From: Clostridia bacterium
GTDB lineage: Bacteria; Bacillota; Clostridia; Oscillospirales; CAG-272
DNA length: 64,000 bases
Reading direction: 5' to 3'
Assembly: GCA_017501225.1 (NCBI GenBank)
Contig: JAFVXH010000019.1
Span: forward strand, 202,666-266,665
Part shown: positions 18,021-27,540 of the stretch, piece after piece
How positions within the stretch are numbered: position 1 is the first letter of the stretch
Layout of the letters: each line of letters begins with the position of its first letter
Made by a program: the position numbers and the translations under genes
Notes under the pieces: generated by a model
Databases searched by the model: none
What the model was told of the DNA's origin: nothing
Seen by the model: only the letters and a program-made list of their open reading frames with translations

Positions 18021-19382
18021 ATGAAACAGAATCTTATGCGCATGATATCTTTGGTTTTGCTTGTGTGCACCGTGGCGCTTTGCTTCTCCGCATGCGGGGA
18101 TGGCAAGCCCGAGCACGTTGACTATGCCGCAGAGCACGTCTTTGACCCTGCCTCCACCGATACGGTGAAGGCAGAGGTCACGGTCAAGAACTTTGTCGAC
18201 GGTGACACCACGCACTTCTTTGTGCCGACCACCATTGCGGAGTCGGGTGTCCTGAAGGCAAGATACCTTGGCATCAATACCCCCGAATCCACGGGTCAGA
18301 TCGAGCCTTACGGTAAAAAAGCTGCAAGCTTTACCAAAGAAAAGCTTTCCAGTGCTACCTCTATTTATATTGAGTCCGATAACACGACTTGGAATCTCGA
18401 CTCCACAGGTGCCCGCCACCTCGTTTGGGTCTGGTACAAGACCGCGGACAGCGAAACCTATCGCAACCTCAACCTTGAGATCATGCAGAACGGTCTTGCT
18501 GTGCAGTCCAACTCCGCACAGAACCGTTACGGCGCCTCCTGCGTTGCCGCTTACAATCAGGCAGTTGCAGAAGCACTGCACGTTCATTCCGGTGTGAAGG
18601 ATCCCGATTTTTACTACGGCGAAGCGATCGAGCTGACTTTGAATGCTTTGCGCTGCAACATTGCCGACTACGTTGGCAAGACGGTTGCCTTTGAGGCAAT
18701 TGTCGTCAAGAACAGCGGTCAGGATGGCGTTTACGTGGAAGCGTACGATCCCGAAACCGATATGTACAACGGTATTTACCTCTACTATGCCGCCAACGCA
18801 ACGCCTGCTGTGCGTGAGCTGCTCAAGATCGGTACGCGTCTTCGCGTAGCGGGGAAGATCTCCGAGTTTAACGGCTCTTACCAGATTTCCGACGTCAGCT
18901 ACTCGCACTATCATCCTTCCGCGAAGGATCTGCAGAAGCTGGACGACGAGCTTCACGAGGCTTCCTACACGCTGACCGATCCCAAAACCTTTAAGACAGG
19001 GAAGGTCGATATCCTGACCGAGGACGCAAAGGTTACCTATGATTATGCCGCGCTCGCGCTGCATTCCTCGATTTCCTTTGAGAATCTCAAGGTCGTCAGA
19101 ATGTCTACCACCACCAACCCCACAAGCTCCTCCAAGGGAGCGATCACGCTCTACTGTCAGGCTCCCGACGGCACCGAGATTACGGTACGCACGGCAGTTC
19201 TTTACGACGAGAGCGGAAACCTGATCACGCAGTCCTATTTTGAGGGCAAAACGATCAACGTCAAGGGAATCGTGGATTACTACGATCCCAGCAACGGCGA
19301 TGCCGAGGATGTAGAGAGCAACGGATTTTACTATCAGGTCAAGCTCCTCTCTTTGAGCGACGTTACTATTTTGGAATCCTAA
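18021..19382 (+). CDS. Surface lipoprotein with staphylococcal-nuclease (SNase/TNase) domain and OB-like domain
   Basis: 453 residues, lipobox FSAC with Cys25. SNase-like domain at about 50-190: VDGDT (59-63), catalytic Arg equivalent R81 in KARYLGINTPES (N86-E89) and the second Arg R132 in STGARHLVWVW. Asp is replaced by Asn in the INTPE motif, as in many bacterial homologues. An OB-fold-like region follows (about 205-300), then a less defined C-terminal region (about 330-453). B. subtilis YhcR combines the same two domain types. It probably cleaves nucleic acid outside the cell, giving 3'-phosphorylated products. It lies 18 bp after the binding-protein gene. Confidence 0.82.
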   Translation: MKQNLMRMISLVLLVCTVALCFSACGDGKPEHVDYAAEHVFDPASTDTVKAEVTVKNFVDGDTTHFFVPTTIAESGVLKARYLGINTPESTGQIEPYGKKAASFTKEKLSSATSIYIESDNTTWNLDSTGARHLVWVWYKTADSETYRNLNLEIMQNGLAVQSNSAQNRYGASCVAAYNQAVAEALHVHSGVKDPDFYYGEAIELTLNALRCNIADYVGKTVAFEAIVVKNSGQDGVYVEAYDPETDMYNGIYLYYAANATPAVRELLKIGTRLRVAGKISEFNGSYQISDVSYSHYHPSAKDLQKLDDELHEASYTLTDPKTFKTGKVDILTEDAKVTYDYAALALHSSISFENLKVVRMSTTTNPTSSSKGAITLYCQAPDGTEITVRTAVLYDESGNLITQSYFEGKTINVKGIVDYYDPSNGDAEDVESNGFYYQVKLLSLSDVTILES

Positions 19383-19427
19383 AAAAAATATATAAAATAA
19401 AAAAATATATAAAAAAGGAGAAAACCA

Positions 19428-22400
19428 ATGAAAAGACTACTCGCATTGACTCTCGCTTTGCTGATGTGCCTTAGCTTCCTCGCAAGCTGTGGCGGCGGCA
19501 AGGACGGTCTTGAGGGTGCCAAGGAATACTTGGATACCATCATGAAGGCCGGCTCAGAGAACACCCCCGCCGATTACACCGTTCTGAACAAGATCGTAAT
19601 CGGCAAAGATGAGTACACGATTACATGGTCAGTCGATGTTACTCAGGACGTTCTGGTTACCGTTGCCGATGACGGCACCGTTACCATCGACGTCAACGAA
19701 AGAGCCGCTGCAGACGTTGCATACGTTCTGACTGCGACCATCAAAAACGCCAAGGGCAAGACCATCACCACAAGCTACAACCGCAAGCTTCCCGCATTCA
19801 AGGAGCTGACTTGGGCTGAGTTCGTTGCAACCGAGGATGATCAGGCTGTTGTAATCAGCGGTATCATCACCGGTATCATCAACACCGACACCAAGCACGA
19901 GCTCTACCTTGAGGATGCAGACGGCGGTTACTACGTTTACAATCTCGCTGCTGAGAAGATGAACGGCTTGCAGATCGGCATGAAGATCCGCGTGCTCGGT
20001 ATCCGTGACACCTACTACGGAGTCAACCAGGTAATCGACGCAAACGTTGAGATCCTCGATGCTACTCCCGCACCCGTTGCCGCTAAGGATATCACCGACC
20101 TTGTAAAGGCTGCACAGAGCTTTAAGGCTGAGGAGCTTCTCGCGCTCCAGTCTACTCTGGTAACCATCAAGAACGTTACCGTTCTGGGTCAGGATTCCTC
20201 CAACAACACCTACTACAACTTCGCAATTGACGGCAAGCAGTCCTACATCCGTATTTCCGGATCCGCAAACATGCTGAGTGCTGAGGATACTGCAACCTTC
20301 AAGAGCAACGTGGCAGCGAACATCGGTATGAGCGCAACCGCTACCGGTATCGTTTCCATCTACAACAACCAGATCTATCTGATCCCCGTCACTGTTGATG
20401 CTTACGCAGACTTTGCAATTCTGAACCGCACTCCTCAGGAGCAGGTTGAGTTTGAGGCAAGCCTGATGGATGCTCTCGGCACCATCACCGAGTCCGGTAA
20501 TATCACTCTGACCACCGATGCAAAGCTCTATGATGGCGTTACCATCACATGGACTCTTGCAGAGACCACCGTTGCAACCCTTGAGGGCAACGTTCTTAAC
20601 ATCGCAGTTCTTCCCGATGCAGCTTCCGAGATCACTCTGACTGCAACCCTGACCAACGGCGATGCAAGCACCACCAGAACCTTCACCGTAAAGGTAAGCG
20701 CTGCTCCTACGCTGGTTCCCGAGAAGGTAACCAATCCCGTGGCTGAAACGCTTTACAAGTTCTACCTCAAGCAGTACAACACCAAGCAGACTCTGTATTT
20801 TGCAGGCTTTGAGGGCACTACCTTGACGATCACCACCGATCCTACCAAGGCAGTTGACGTAGGTCTTGAGGCAGTTGAAGGCAAGCCCGGCGAGTACTAC
20901 TTCTTCTACATGGTTGGTACCGCAAAGGCTTACATCACGGTTTCCGACGTGGACGGCAAGTATCAGCTGGCTTCTTCCAGATACAACACCGGCTCCAACA
21001 CCTACGTTTACAACGCAGAACTCAACATGCTCTGCACCACCGTTACCATTGGCGGAGCAGAGAAGACCTACTGGTTCGGTACCTACAACCAGAATGAGAA
21101 GATCGGTATTTCCGAGATTTCTTACATCAACGCAGGCAACGTTGACGTTAACCAGTTCCCCGCACGCTTTGCTACCATGATCGACGTCACCACCAAGACC
21201 GACGCCGAGAAGGTTGCAACCGAGAAGGAACTCCTCAACATCCCCACCTCCTTTGATAGCGTTGGCGGCACCGTTGCGCTTCCCACCACCGGCGACCTTT
21301 ACGCAAAGGTTACCATTACCTGGGCAGTTGACGAGGCTGATACCACCGGTGCTATCGTGATCGAGAACGGTGTTCTGACTGCAGTTCCTCAGAAGGACGC
21401 AGCTACCGTAAAGGTAATTGCTACCATCGCACACGGCACGGTCACCGAAACCAAGGAATTTACCATCACCGTAGACAAGGCTCCCACCGTGGCTCCTTCT
21501 CTCATCACTTCTCCCGTTGTCGGAACCGCATACAAGCTTGCGATCACTCAGGACAACCTGGGCAAGTTCATCTACCTCAACGGTGAGATGAAGAACACCT
21601 ACTACTTCGCAACCACGCTTTCCTTCGAGGAAGCAATCGACGTTTACCTTGAGGCTGTTGACGGTGGATATCACCTCTATCACCTGAAGGATGGCGTAAA
21701 GGTTTACATCAACGTCGTTGTCAGCGGCACGCACTTCAATGCGAAGTACGAGACTCTGGCAGAGAACGCAACTCCCAGTGTTTGGACCTTTGATACTGAG
21801 AAGAACATCCTGGTAACTGATATCAGCGGTACCGCTTACGTCTTCAACTCCTATGGCACTTACGACACCGTAAGCCCCAGCGCAGTCAGCGGCGCAAGCT
21901 TCCTCGCTCACCTCTACGAGATGGTGGATTCCTCCAGCATTTCCGATGAGGTAAAGGCAGAGACCGAGAAGAACGCTCTGAACGTTAACACCACCGTTAC
22001 CGAGGCAGGCGAGATCACCCTTCCTCTCGCAGGCTCTACCTACGCTGACGTTGTTATCACCTGGGCAGTCTCCGAGAACGCTTGCGTAACCATCGAGGGC
22101 GGCGTACTTACCGTAACCCTTCCCACCGATGCAGATGCAACCGTTACCCTGACTGCAACCGTCAAGGCAGGCGAGGTTACTCTGACCAAGGAGTTCACCC
22201 TTACCGTCAAGATGCTTCCCACCGAGCCTACCGTGGCAACTCCCATCGTAGAGCTCAACAAGATCACGGAAGAAACCAACGATGCAACCGTGAAGTACCT
22301 GGTTCATGGTCTGATCACCGAGGTCAAGAACACCACCTACGGCAACGTTTACATTACGGATGCTGCAGGCAATACCATTTATATCTACGGCTTGAACGAT

Positions 22401-23255
22401 GCAGAGGGCAACCGTTACGATGCAATGGCATACCAGCCCAAGGCAGGTGACTATATTGCCGTTATCGCAAGCGTAGGCTTCTACAAGGGCAGCATTCAGC
22501 TCACCGGCGCAATCGTGAAGGGCGTTGCAAAGGAAAACACCATCGTTGAAGTGAACAAGTTCACCGAGGAGAACGCTCCCGAAGATGTTTTCGTGATCAC
22601 CGGTACCATTACTGAGATCAAAAACGATAAGTACGGAAACGTTTACATTGCAGACGCAGAGGGTAACACCATCTACGTTTACGGTCTGAACGACGAGGCA
22701 GGCAACCGCTACGATGCAATGGCTTCCAAGCCCGCAGTGAACGACACCATTACGATCCTTGCAGAGATCGGCTTCTATAAGGGTACGATCCAGCTCACCG
22801 GTGCAGTGGTTCTGAAGTGCGAGGCCAAGACGGAAACCGAGGACCCTGTGGACCCTGAGCTCCCTGGCGAGAAGACTGTAACCATCAGCTTTGCTGACAA
22901 GGCAAACCGTACCGAGTATGATGCAAACCACCAGATCTGGGTACAGAACGGCATCACCGTGACCAACAACAAGGGCGCTTCCACCAGCAACGTAGGCGAT
23001 TATGCAAACCCCGGTCGCTTCTACAAGAGCTCCACTGTGATCGTTGAGTGCAAGGGTATGACCAAGATCGAGATCAACTGCAAGGGCTTGGACGCAAAGT
23101 ACGTTGACGGTTGGCTCAACGTTCCCGCAGGTGCGACCGCAACCAATGCAGACGGTATCGTTACCATCGTATTTGAGTCTCCCGTAGATTCGATTACTTG
23201 GGAAGGCCTGTCTGCACAGTCCCGTGCATACGATATGACCATCTACTGCGCTTAA
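19428..23255 (+). CDS. Large surface lipoprotein with Ig-like (aBig-type) and OB-like repeats
   Basis: 1275 residues, lipobox LASC with Cys21. Repeats in order: Ig-like unit (about 45-120), OB-like unit (about 125-215), second OB-like region (about 225-325), Ig-like (about 345-425), spacer module (about 430-585), Ig-like (about 600-685), a second copy of the spacer module (about 690-835), Ig-like (about 850-925), and two near-identical OB-like units (about 940-1030 and 1040-1130, both with YGNVYI-DA-GNTIY and GFYKG-IQLTGA). A C-terminal domain of about 115 residues follows. No catalytic site is recognised. A nucleic-acid or glycan binding scaffold is likely. Codon use indicates high expression. 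Confidence 0.75.
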   Translation: MKRLLALTLALLMCLSFLASCGGGKDGLEGAKEYLDTIMKAGSENTPADYTVLNKIVIGKDEYTITWSVDVTQDVLVTVADDGTVTIDVNERAAADVAYVLTATIKNAKGKTITTSYNRKLPAFKELTWAEFVATEDDQAVVISGIITGIINTDTKHELYLEDADGGYYVYNLAAEKMNGLQIGMKIRVLGIRDTYYGVNQVIDANVEILDATPAPVAAKDITDLVKAAQSFKAEELLALQSTLVTIKNVTVLGQDSSNNTYYNFAIDGKQSYIRISGSANMLSAEDTATFKSNVAANIGMSATATGIVSIYNNQIYLIPVTVDAYADFAILNRTPQEQVEFEASLMDALGTITESGNITLTTDAKLYDGVTITWTLAETTVATLEGNVLNIAVLPDAASEITLTATLTNGDASTTRTFTVKVSAAPTLVPEKVTNPVAETLYKFYLKQYNTKQTLYFAGFEGTTLTITTDPTKAVDVGLEAVEGKPGEYYFFYMVGTAKAYITVSDVDGKYQLASSRYNTGSNTYVYNAELNMLCTTVTIGGAEKTYWFGTYNQNEKIGISEISYINAGNVDVNQFPARFATMIDVTTKTDAEKVATEKELLNIPTSFDSVGGTVALPTTGDLYAKVTITWAVDEADTTGAIVIENGVLTAVPQKDAATVKVIATIAHGTVTETKEFTITVDKAPTVAPSLITSPVVGTAYKLAITQDNLGKFIYLNGEMKNTYYFATTLSFEEAIDVYLEAVDGGYHLYHLKDGVKVYINVVVSGTHFNAKYETLAENATPSVWTFDTEKNILVTDISGTAYVFNSYGTYDTVSPSAVSGASFLAHLYEMVDSSSISDEVKAETEKNALNVNTTVTEAGEITLPLAGSTYADVVITWAVSENACVTIEGGVLTVTLPTDADATVTLTATVKAGEVTLTKEFTLTVKMLPTEPTVATPIVELNKITEETNDATVKYLVHGLITEVKNTTYGNVYITDAAGNTIYIYGLNDAEGNRYDAMAYQPKAGDYIAVIASVGFYKGSIQLTGAIVKGVAKENTIVEVNKFTEENAPEDVFVITGTITEIKNDKYGNVYIADAEGNTIYVYGLNDEAGNRYDAMASKPAVNDTITILAEIGFYKGTIQLTGAVVLKCEAKTETEDPVDPELPGEKTVTISFADKANRTEYDANHQIWVQNGITVTNNKGASTSNVGDYANPGRFYKSSTVIVECKGMTKIEINCKGLDAKYVDGWLNVPAGATATNADGIVTIVFESPVDSITWEGLSAQSRAYDMTIYCA

Positions 23256-23311
23256 GCACAGAACGGCTTCTTCAAAAAGAAGACGAAAATTAACAGAAGT
23301 TAATTGAACAA

Positions 23312-23348
23312 ACAAAAAAAGCGGTGAGCTTCGGCTCACCGCTTTTGA
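23312..23348 (+). terminator. Intrinsic terminator of the ABC/nuclease locus
   Basis: AAAAAAAGCGGTGAGC pairs with GCTCACCGCTTTT around TTCG. It closes the transcript that ends with the repeat lipoprotein. Confidence 0.8.
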
Positions 23349-23393
23349 TTATGTAGTATTCCTCCGTTTGATAGGGATTTTCTTGCGCGTTCC

Positions 23394-23422
23394 TTGACAA
23401 AACCGTGATTTTCTGATATAAT
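23394..23422 (+). promoter_or_regulatory. Consensus sigma-A promoter of the FAD dehydrogenase gene
   Basis: TTGACA (23394-23399), 17-bp spacer, TATAAT (23417-23422): both hexamers are perfect. Confidence 0.8.
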
Positions 23423-23488
23423 AGATAGGTAAGAGCGCGGCTCGATTTGCGCTCGTGGGTAGCGGAGGCTACTCGGATGGAGGATAGA

Positions 23489-24862
23489 ATGAAGTACGAC
23501 GTTATCATAATCGGAGCGGGTCCGGGCGGTATTTTTTCAGCATATGAGCTGATCAAAAACGATCCGAAATGCAGGATCGCCGTGTTTGAGATGGGACACC
23601 CTCTTGGGAAGCGCATCTGCCCGATTGTAGCAGGGAAGACCAAGTCCTGCATTCACTGCAAGAGCTGCTCGATCATGAGCGGTTTTGGCGGTGCGGGGGC
23701 TTTTTCGGATGGAAAATATAACATTACCAACGATTTTGGCGGAACGCTCTACGAATACGTAGGAAAGCAGGAGGCTCTGGATCTGATGAAATACGTGGAT
23801 CAGATCAATCTGCAATATGGCGGGGAAGGTACAAGGCTTTATTCCACCGCAGGTACTGCTATCAAGCGCACCTGTATTCAGAACGATCTGCATCTTTTGG
23901 ATGCCTCTGTGCGTCATCTGGGAACCGATATTAACTATATCGTTTTGCAGAATCTTTACAATGAATTATCAAGCAAGGTCGATTTCTTCTTTGACACACC
24001 CGTCAAGTCCATTCAGGCTAAGAAGGACGGAAGTGGATATCTCGCCATCTGTGAGGATCAGGAATACGATTGCCGCAGGATGATCGTGTCGGTCGGACGC
24101 AGTGGAAGTAAGTGGATGGAGCGGGTCTGCCGTGAGATGGGGATCCCAACCGAGAGCAATCGCGTGGACATCGGCGTTCGCGTTGAGCTTCCCGCAACGG
24201 TTTTTTCACACCTGACGGATGAGCTTTACGAGAGCAAGATCCTTTACAAAACGCAAAAATATGGAGATAAGGTTCGTACGTTTTGCATGAATCCCCGCGG
24301 TGTAGTCGTAACGGAAAATACCAACGGTATCATTACGGTCAACGGACACAGCTATGAATCGGCGGAAAAGCAAACCGATAATACAAACTTTGCCTTGCTG
24401 GTCGCGAAGCATTTTTCCGAGCCCTTCAAGGATTCCAACGGATACGGTGAAAGTATTGCGCGGCTTAGCAACATGCTGGGCGGCGGTGTGATCATTCAAC
24501 GATTTGGCGACCTGATCCGCGGTCAGCGCTCGACCGAGCAGCGTATCAGGGAGTCCTTTGTAACGCCGACCTTGAACGCGACGCCCGGTGATCTTAGCCT
24601 GGTGCTTCCCAAGCGGATTCTGGACGGCATTATCGAAATGATCTATGCCTTGGACAAGGTGGCGCCCGGAACTGCCAACGATGACACGCTTCTGTACGGC
24701 GTGGAGGTCAAGTTCTACAATATGGAGGTCGAGGTAGACAGGACCCTGCAGACCAAATATCCCGGACTTTATATCATCGGAGACGGAAGCGGCATTACGC
24801 ATTCGCTCTCCCATGCATCCGCAAGCGGTGTCTACGTCGCAAGAAACATTCTGAACGCATAA
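23489..24862 (+). CDS. NAD(P)/FAD-dependent dehydrogenase (COG2509-like)
   Basis: 457 residues. N-terminal dinucleotide-binding motif IIGAGPGGIFSAYEL and C-terminal FAD-contact motif GLYIIGDGSGITHSLSHASASG. A Cys cluster, CPI..CIHCKSCSIMSGFGGAGAFSDGK, is typical of this uncharacterised dehydrogenase family. I chose the ATG at 23489 because GGAGG sits 6 nt before it; an upstream in-frame ATG adds residues without family similarity. Own promoter and terminator. The substrate is unknown. Confidence 0.85.
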   Translation: MKYDVIIIGAGPGGIFSAYELIKNDPKCRIAVFEMGHPLGKRICPIVAGKTKSCIHCKSCSIMSGFGGAGAFSDGKYNITNDFGGTLYEYVGKQEALDLMKYVDQINLQYGGEGTRLYSTAGTAIKRTCIQNDLHLLDASVRHLGTDINYIVLQNLYNELSSKVDFFFDTPVKSIQAKKDGSGYLAICEDQEYDCRRMIVSVGRSGSKWMERVCREMGIPTESNRVDIGVRVELPATVFSHLTDELYESKILYKTQKYGDKVRTFCMNPRGVVVTENTNGIITVNGHSYESAEKQTDNTNFALLVAKHFSEPFKDSNGYGESIARLSNMLGGGVIIQRFGDLIRGQRSTEQRIRESFVTPTLNATPGDLSLVLPKRILDGIIEMIYALDKVAPGTANDDTLLYGVEVKFYNMEVEVDRTLQTKYPGLYIIGDGSGITHSLSHASASGVYVARNILNA

Positions 24863-24905
24863 GAAAAAGCACAAGGAAGAAATTCCTTGTGCTTCTTTTT
24901 TTACT
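24860..24905. terminator. Bidirectional intrinsic terminator
   Basis: AAAGCACAAGGAA pairs with TTCCTTGTGCTT around a short loop, flanked by A and T runs, between the FAD dehydrogenase and surE. Confidence 0.85.
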
Positions 24906-25620
24906 GCAATGCTTTGAGCTTTTCAAACGCGACAAAATCCGTTCTGGCAGCAGTCATGGGTGTGATTGAGATGTAGTTGTGACGGATCGCATCAATGTCC
25001 ACTGTCAGATCACACGTATCGTATTCGATCGGTGCGCCTACCTGAATGTATTTGTCGTTTCCGCGATATTCAAAATCATCGGAGTAGAACATACCGCCCT
25101 GGCGCGTGATGGCAAAGCCCTTGACTGTGTGCGGAATGTTGATGTTATAAAGGGAATGATGGGATAGAAGCGCCTTTTCCTTTAAGAAGGCGTAGATCGC
25201 ATCCCAATGCGCAAGGGAAGGGATGAGATTGTCAAAATCCGTCGACAGAGCGATTCCCCTCAGTCCTAAGCGCGCGCCCTCAAAAATGGCACCGATGGTA
25301 CCGGAATAGACGATATCGTCGCCGAGATTGTAGCCCTTATTGATACCGGAGATCAGAAGGTCGTATTCCTTTTTCAGTCCCGTAACACCGAAGCGAACGC
25401 AATCGGCAGGCGTGGAATCCATGGCGTAAGCCTCGACGTTCGGGGCAAGGTCCACGCGCTTGATCTCAACCTCTCTGCTAAAATCGATCGCCTGACTCAT
25501 TCCGCTTTGCTCCATCTTGGGAGCGACCACGGTTACTTTACCGAGCTCTGAGAGCTTGGTTGCCAGCAGGGGAAGGACGGGAGAGGAGATGCCGTCGTCG
25601 TTTGTAATCAGAATTCTCAT
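24901..25620 (-). CDS. surE: 5'/3'-nucleotidase SurE
   Basis: 239 residues. Metal-binding D8/D9 in MRILITNDDG, then the GTVVAP-like VTVVAPKMEQSG and SGINKGYNLGDDIVYSGTIGAIFEG motifs. SurE removes phosphate from 5'- and 3'-nucleoside monophosphates. It is the last gene of the eleven-gene nucleotide operon; its ATG overlaps the stop of the upstream DHH gene. In this context it probably generates nucleosides for the phosphorylases encoded upstream. Confidence 0.93.
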   Translation of the reverse strand: MRILITNDDGISSPVLPLLATKLSELGKVTVVAPKMEQSGMSQAIDFSREVEIKRVDLAPNVEAYAMDSTPADCVRFGVTGLKKEYDLLISGINKGYNLGDDIVYSGTIGAIFEGARLGLRGIALSTDFDNLIPSLAHWDAIYAFLKEKALLSHHSLYNINIPHTVKGFAITRQGGMFYSDDFEYRGNDKYIQVGAPIEYDTCDLTVDIDAIRHNYISITPMTAARTDFVAFEKLKALQ

Positions 25621-26597
25621 ATCCAGCCCTCGTGCGTACGCTTATATTCGCCGAGCAGCGCGTCCGCTTCCTTGATCAGTGCGTTCATTTCCTTGCGGCT
25701 CTTAACAGTTGCACCGCTTGCACAATCGTGTCCTCCGCCACGGTAGTGCTCCGCAACGGTGTTGATGGGCAAGAAGCGAGAGCGCAGACGCACGCGGGTA
25801 GAGCCGTCGGGGGTGTCGATAAAAGCGATCCAGATCAGGCTCCCCTTGATGGAATCCATATGTGACACCGATGCGGAGGCTTGCTCGACGCTGATACCGA
25901 ATTTCTGGCGGATCTTATCGGTGATATGGAAATACGCGACGCCGTTTTCCGTGATTTTCATGTGAGAGTAGAGATAAGCCTGAAGCTTGAAGGTTTCAAA
26001 CTCTCGCATATAGAGGTTGGCATACAGATGTTCTACGTCAATCCCTTGATCCATCAGCATGCCGGCGTAGCGCAGGGTGTCGCCCGATACCGAGCGGAAG
26101 CGGAAGCGTCCCGAGTCGGTCACCATACCGGCGTACAGATATGTTGCCGCCGCCTCGTTGATTTTGAGCTGATCGCGGAAGGTGTGATAGAATTCCGCGA
26201 CCATTTCGCAGGTTGAGGATTTATGCTCCTCCACCCATTCATAGGTGGCATAGGACTGCACCGGAATATGGTGGTCGATCTTGACCGTTTCGCGGCAAAG
26301 TGCGTACAACGGATTGGAGATGCGATCCTTGGTTGCGGTGTCGAGCACGATGCCAAGGGCGTCCTTGTATTCCTCCTCCGCAATGGGGGCGTCCTCCTCG
26401 CCAAGGAACGCGGTATAATCCGAGAAATCCGCATTGATCAAAAGGACCGTCTTGTCTGGATAGGTCAGGCGCAAAATTTCGCGAAATCCCTTGGTCGATC
26501 CTACTGCATCTCCGTCGGGACGGATGTGGCGGAACAGGATGATTTTTTGATATTCCTTGATCTTATCAAGGATGATGTTCATTTGCTCAAGATTCAT
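25617..26597 (-). CDS. DHH/DHHA1 phosphoesterase (NrnA-like), copy 1
   Basis: 326 residues. DHH domain motifs: RHIRPDGDAVGS, a metal-binding Asp in VLDTAT, the name-giving DHH in IDHHIP, and the C-terminal DHHA1 signature YRGGGHDCASGA. NrnA-type enzymes degrade 2-5 nt RNA and short DNA and also dephosphorylate pAp. AAGGAG precedes the ATG. It overlaps surE by 4 bp and the second DHH gene by 11 bp. Confidence 0.88.
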   Translation of the reverse strand: MNLEQMNIILDKIKEYQKIILFRHIRPDGDAVGSTKGFREILRLTYPDKTVLLINADFSDYTAFLGEEDAPIAEEEYKDALGIVLDTATKDRISNPLYALCRETVKIDHHIPVQSYATYEWVEEHKSSTCEMVAEFYHTFRDQLKINEAAATYLYAGMVTDSGRFRFRSVSGDTLRYAGMLMDQGIDVEHLYANLYMREFETFKLQAYLYSHMKITENGVAYFHITDKIRQKFGISVEQASASVSHMDSIKGSLIWIAFIDTPDGSTRVRLRSRFLPINTVAEHYRGGGHDCASGATVKSRKEMNALIKEADALLGEYKRTHEGWI

Positions 26598-27537
26598 TTG
26601 TATTCTCCTTTGAAAGGGAATTGAGATCCTCCAGAAGGAGCATGGCTTCCTCTCTGTTTTTCAGTGTCGCACCGCTCGCCTTTGCATGACCTCCGCCCCC
26701 GTATTTAACGGCGATCGGATTGATGTTGTAGCGTCCCGAGCGGATCTCACACAGTACACCGTCCTCGGACTCGGTAAAGTTGACCCAGCTGTCAATACCG
26801 CGGATGTCCGACATGACGTTCACCATTCCGCGGGAGAGGGTAAAGGTATCTGCATGATATCCCGCAGCCTCCTCCTTGGTGGTGTAGATGTAGGCAACGC
26901 GATGTGGTGTGGTATTGATTTTTAACGTAAATTTGGCGCGCAATTGAATGAAATGCAGCTCGTCCGCATAGAGGTTGCGGTAAATATCCGCGGTGTCAAA
27001 TTTACGTTCCATCAAAAATGCCGCGATGCGGAAGGTCTGGGAGCTTGTGGAATCGTAGCGGAAGCGTCCGGAATCGGTAATCATACCCGTATAAAGCGAC
27101 TTCGCGGCAATGGGGGAAACGGTCAGCCCGCATTCCATGGCAAATGCCGCAACGAGAGAGCAGCAGCTTTCATAGGAGGTATCGGTTACCTCCACGTCCG
27201 CGATCTTTTCACAAAAGATGTGATGATCCATGCGAGCGGTCGCGTCAGCAAGGGGATACCTGTCGTCACTGATCAAGGCTTTGGCAGAGGTATCCAGAAT
27301 GATGGCAAGTGCGCCTTGATAGAGCGTGTCACTAAGCGTATCCATGCCGCCGTCCTCCATAAAGGCATAGCGGGCATTGCTATCTCCCACAACGTAGATC
27401 TCCTTTGTAGGGAAGGAGTCCTTGAGAATATGCTTGAGTCCGATCTGCGCGCCCATCGCGTCACCGTCGGGATTTTTGTGACGGTGGATGATGATGCGCG
27501 GATACTTCAGGATCAGCTCCTTGATTGCTTCAAACAT
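26587..27537 (-). CDS. DHH/DHHA1 phosphoesterase (NrnA-like), copy 2
   Basis: 316 residues, a diverged paralogue of the next gene. Motifs: RHKNPDGDAMGA, ILDTSAK, MDHHIF and GGGGHAKASGAT. All metal-binding residues of the family appear kept in both copies, so both should be active. Two copies side by side suggest different substrates, for instance RNA versus DNA oligonucleotides or cyclic-dinucleotide products, which sequence cannot settle. Tightly packed in the operon. Confidence 0.88.
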   Translation of the reverse strand: MFEAIKELILKYPRIIIHRHKNPDGDAMGAQIGLKHILKDSFPTKEIYVVGDSNARYAFMEDGGMDTLSDTLYQGALAIILDTSAKALISDDRYPLADATARMDHHIFCEKIADVEVTDTSYESCCSLVAAFAMECGLTVSPIAAKSLYTGMITDSGRFRYDSTSSQTFRIAAFLMERKFDTADIYRNLYADELHFIQLRAKFTLKINTTPHRVAYIYTTKEEAAGYHADTFTLSRGMVNVMSDIRGIDSWVNFTESEDGVLCEIRSGRYNINPIAVKYGGGGHAKASGATLKNREEAMLLLEDLNSLSKENTNES

Positions 27538-27540
27538 GAT

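Noticed and set aside
16503..19064. 853-residue minus-strand frame
   Set aside because: Opposite two well-supported lipoprotein genes; composition (runs of Val, Gly, Leu) is that of an antisense shadow.
19629..23339. 1236-residue minus-strand frame
   Set aside because: Opposite the repeat lipoprotein; no signal, domain or ribosome site. Length is explained by codon bias.
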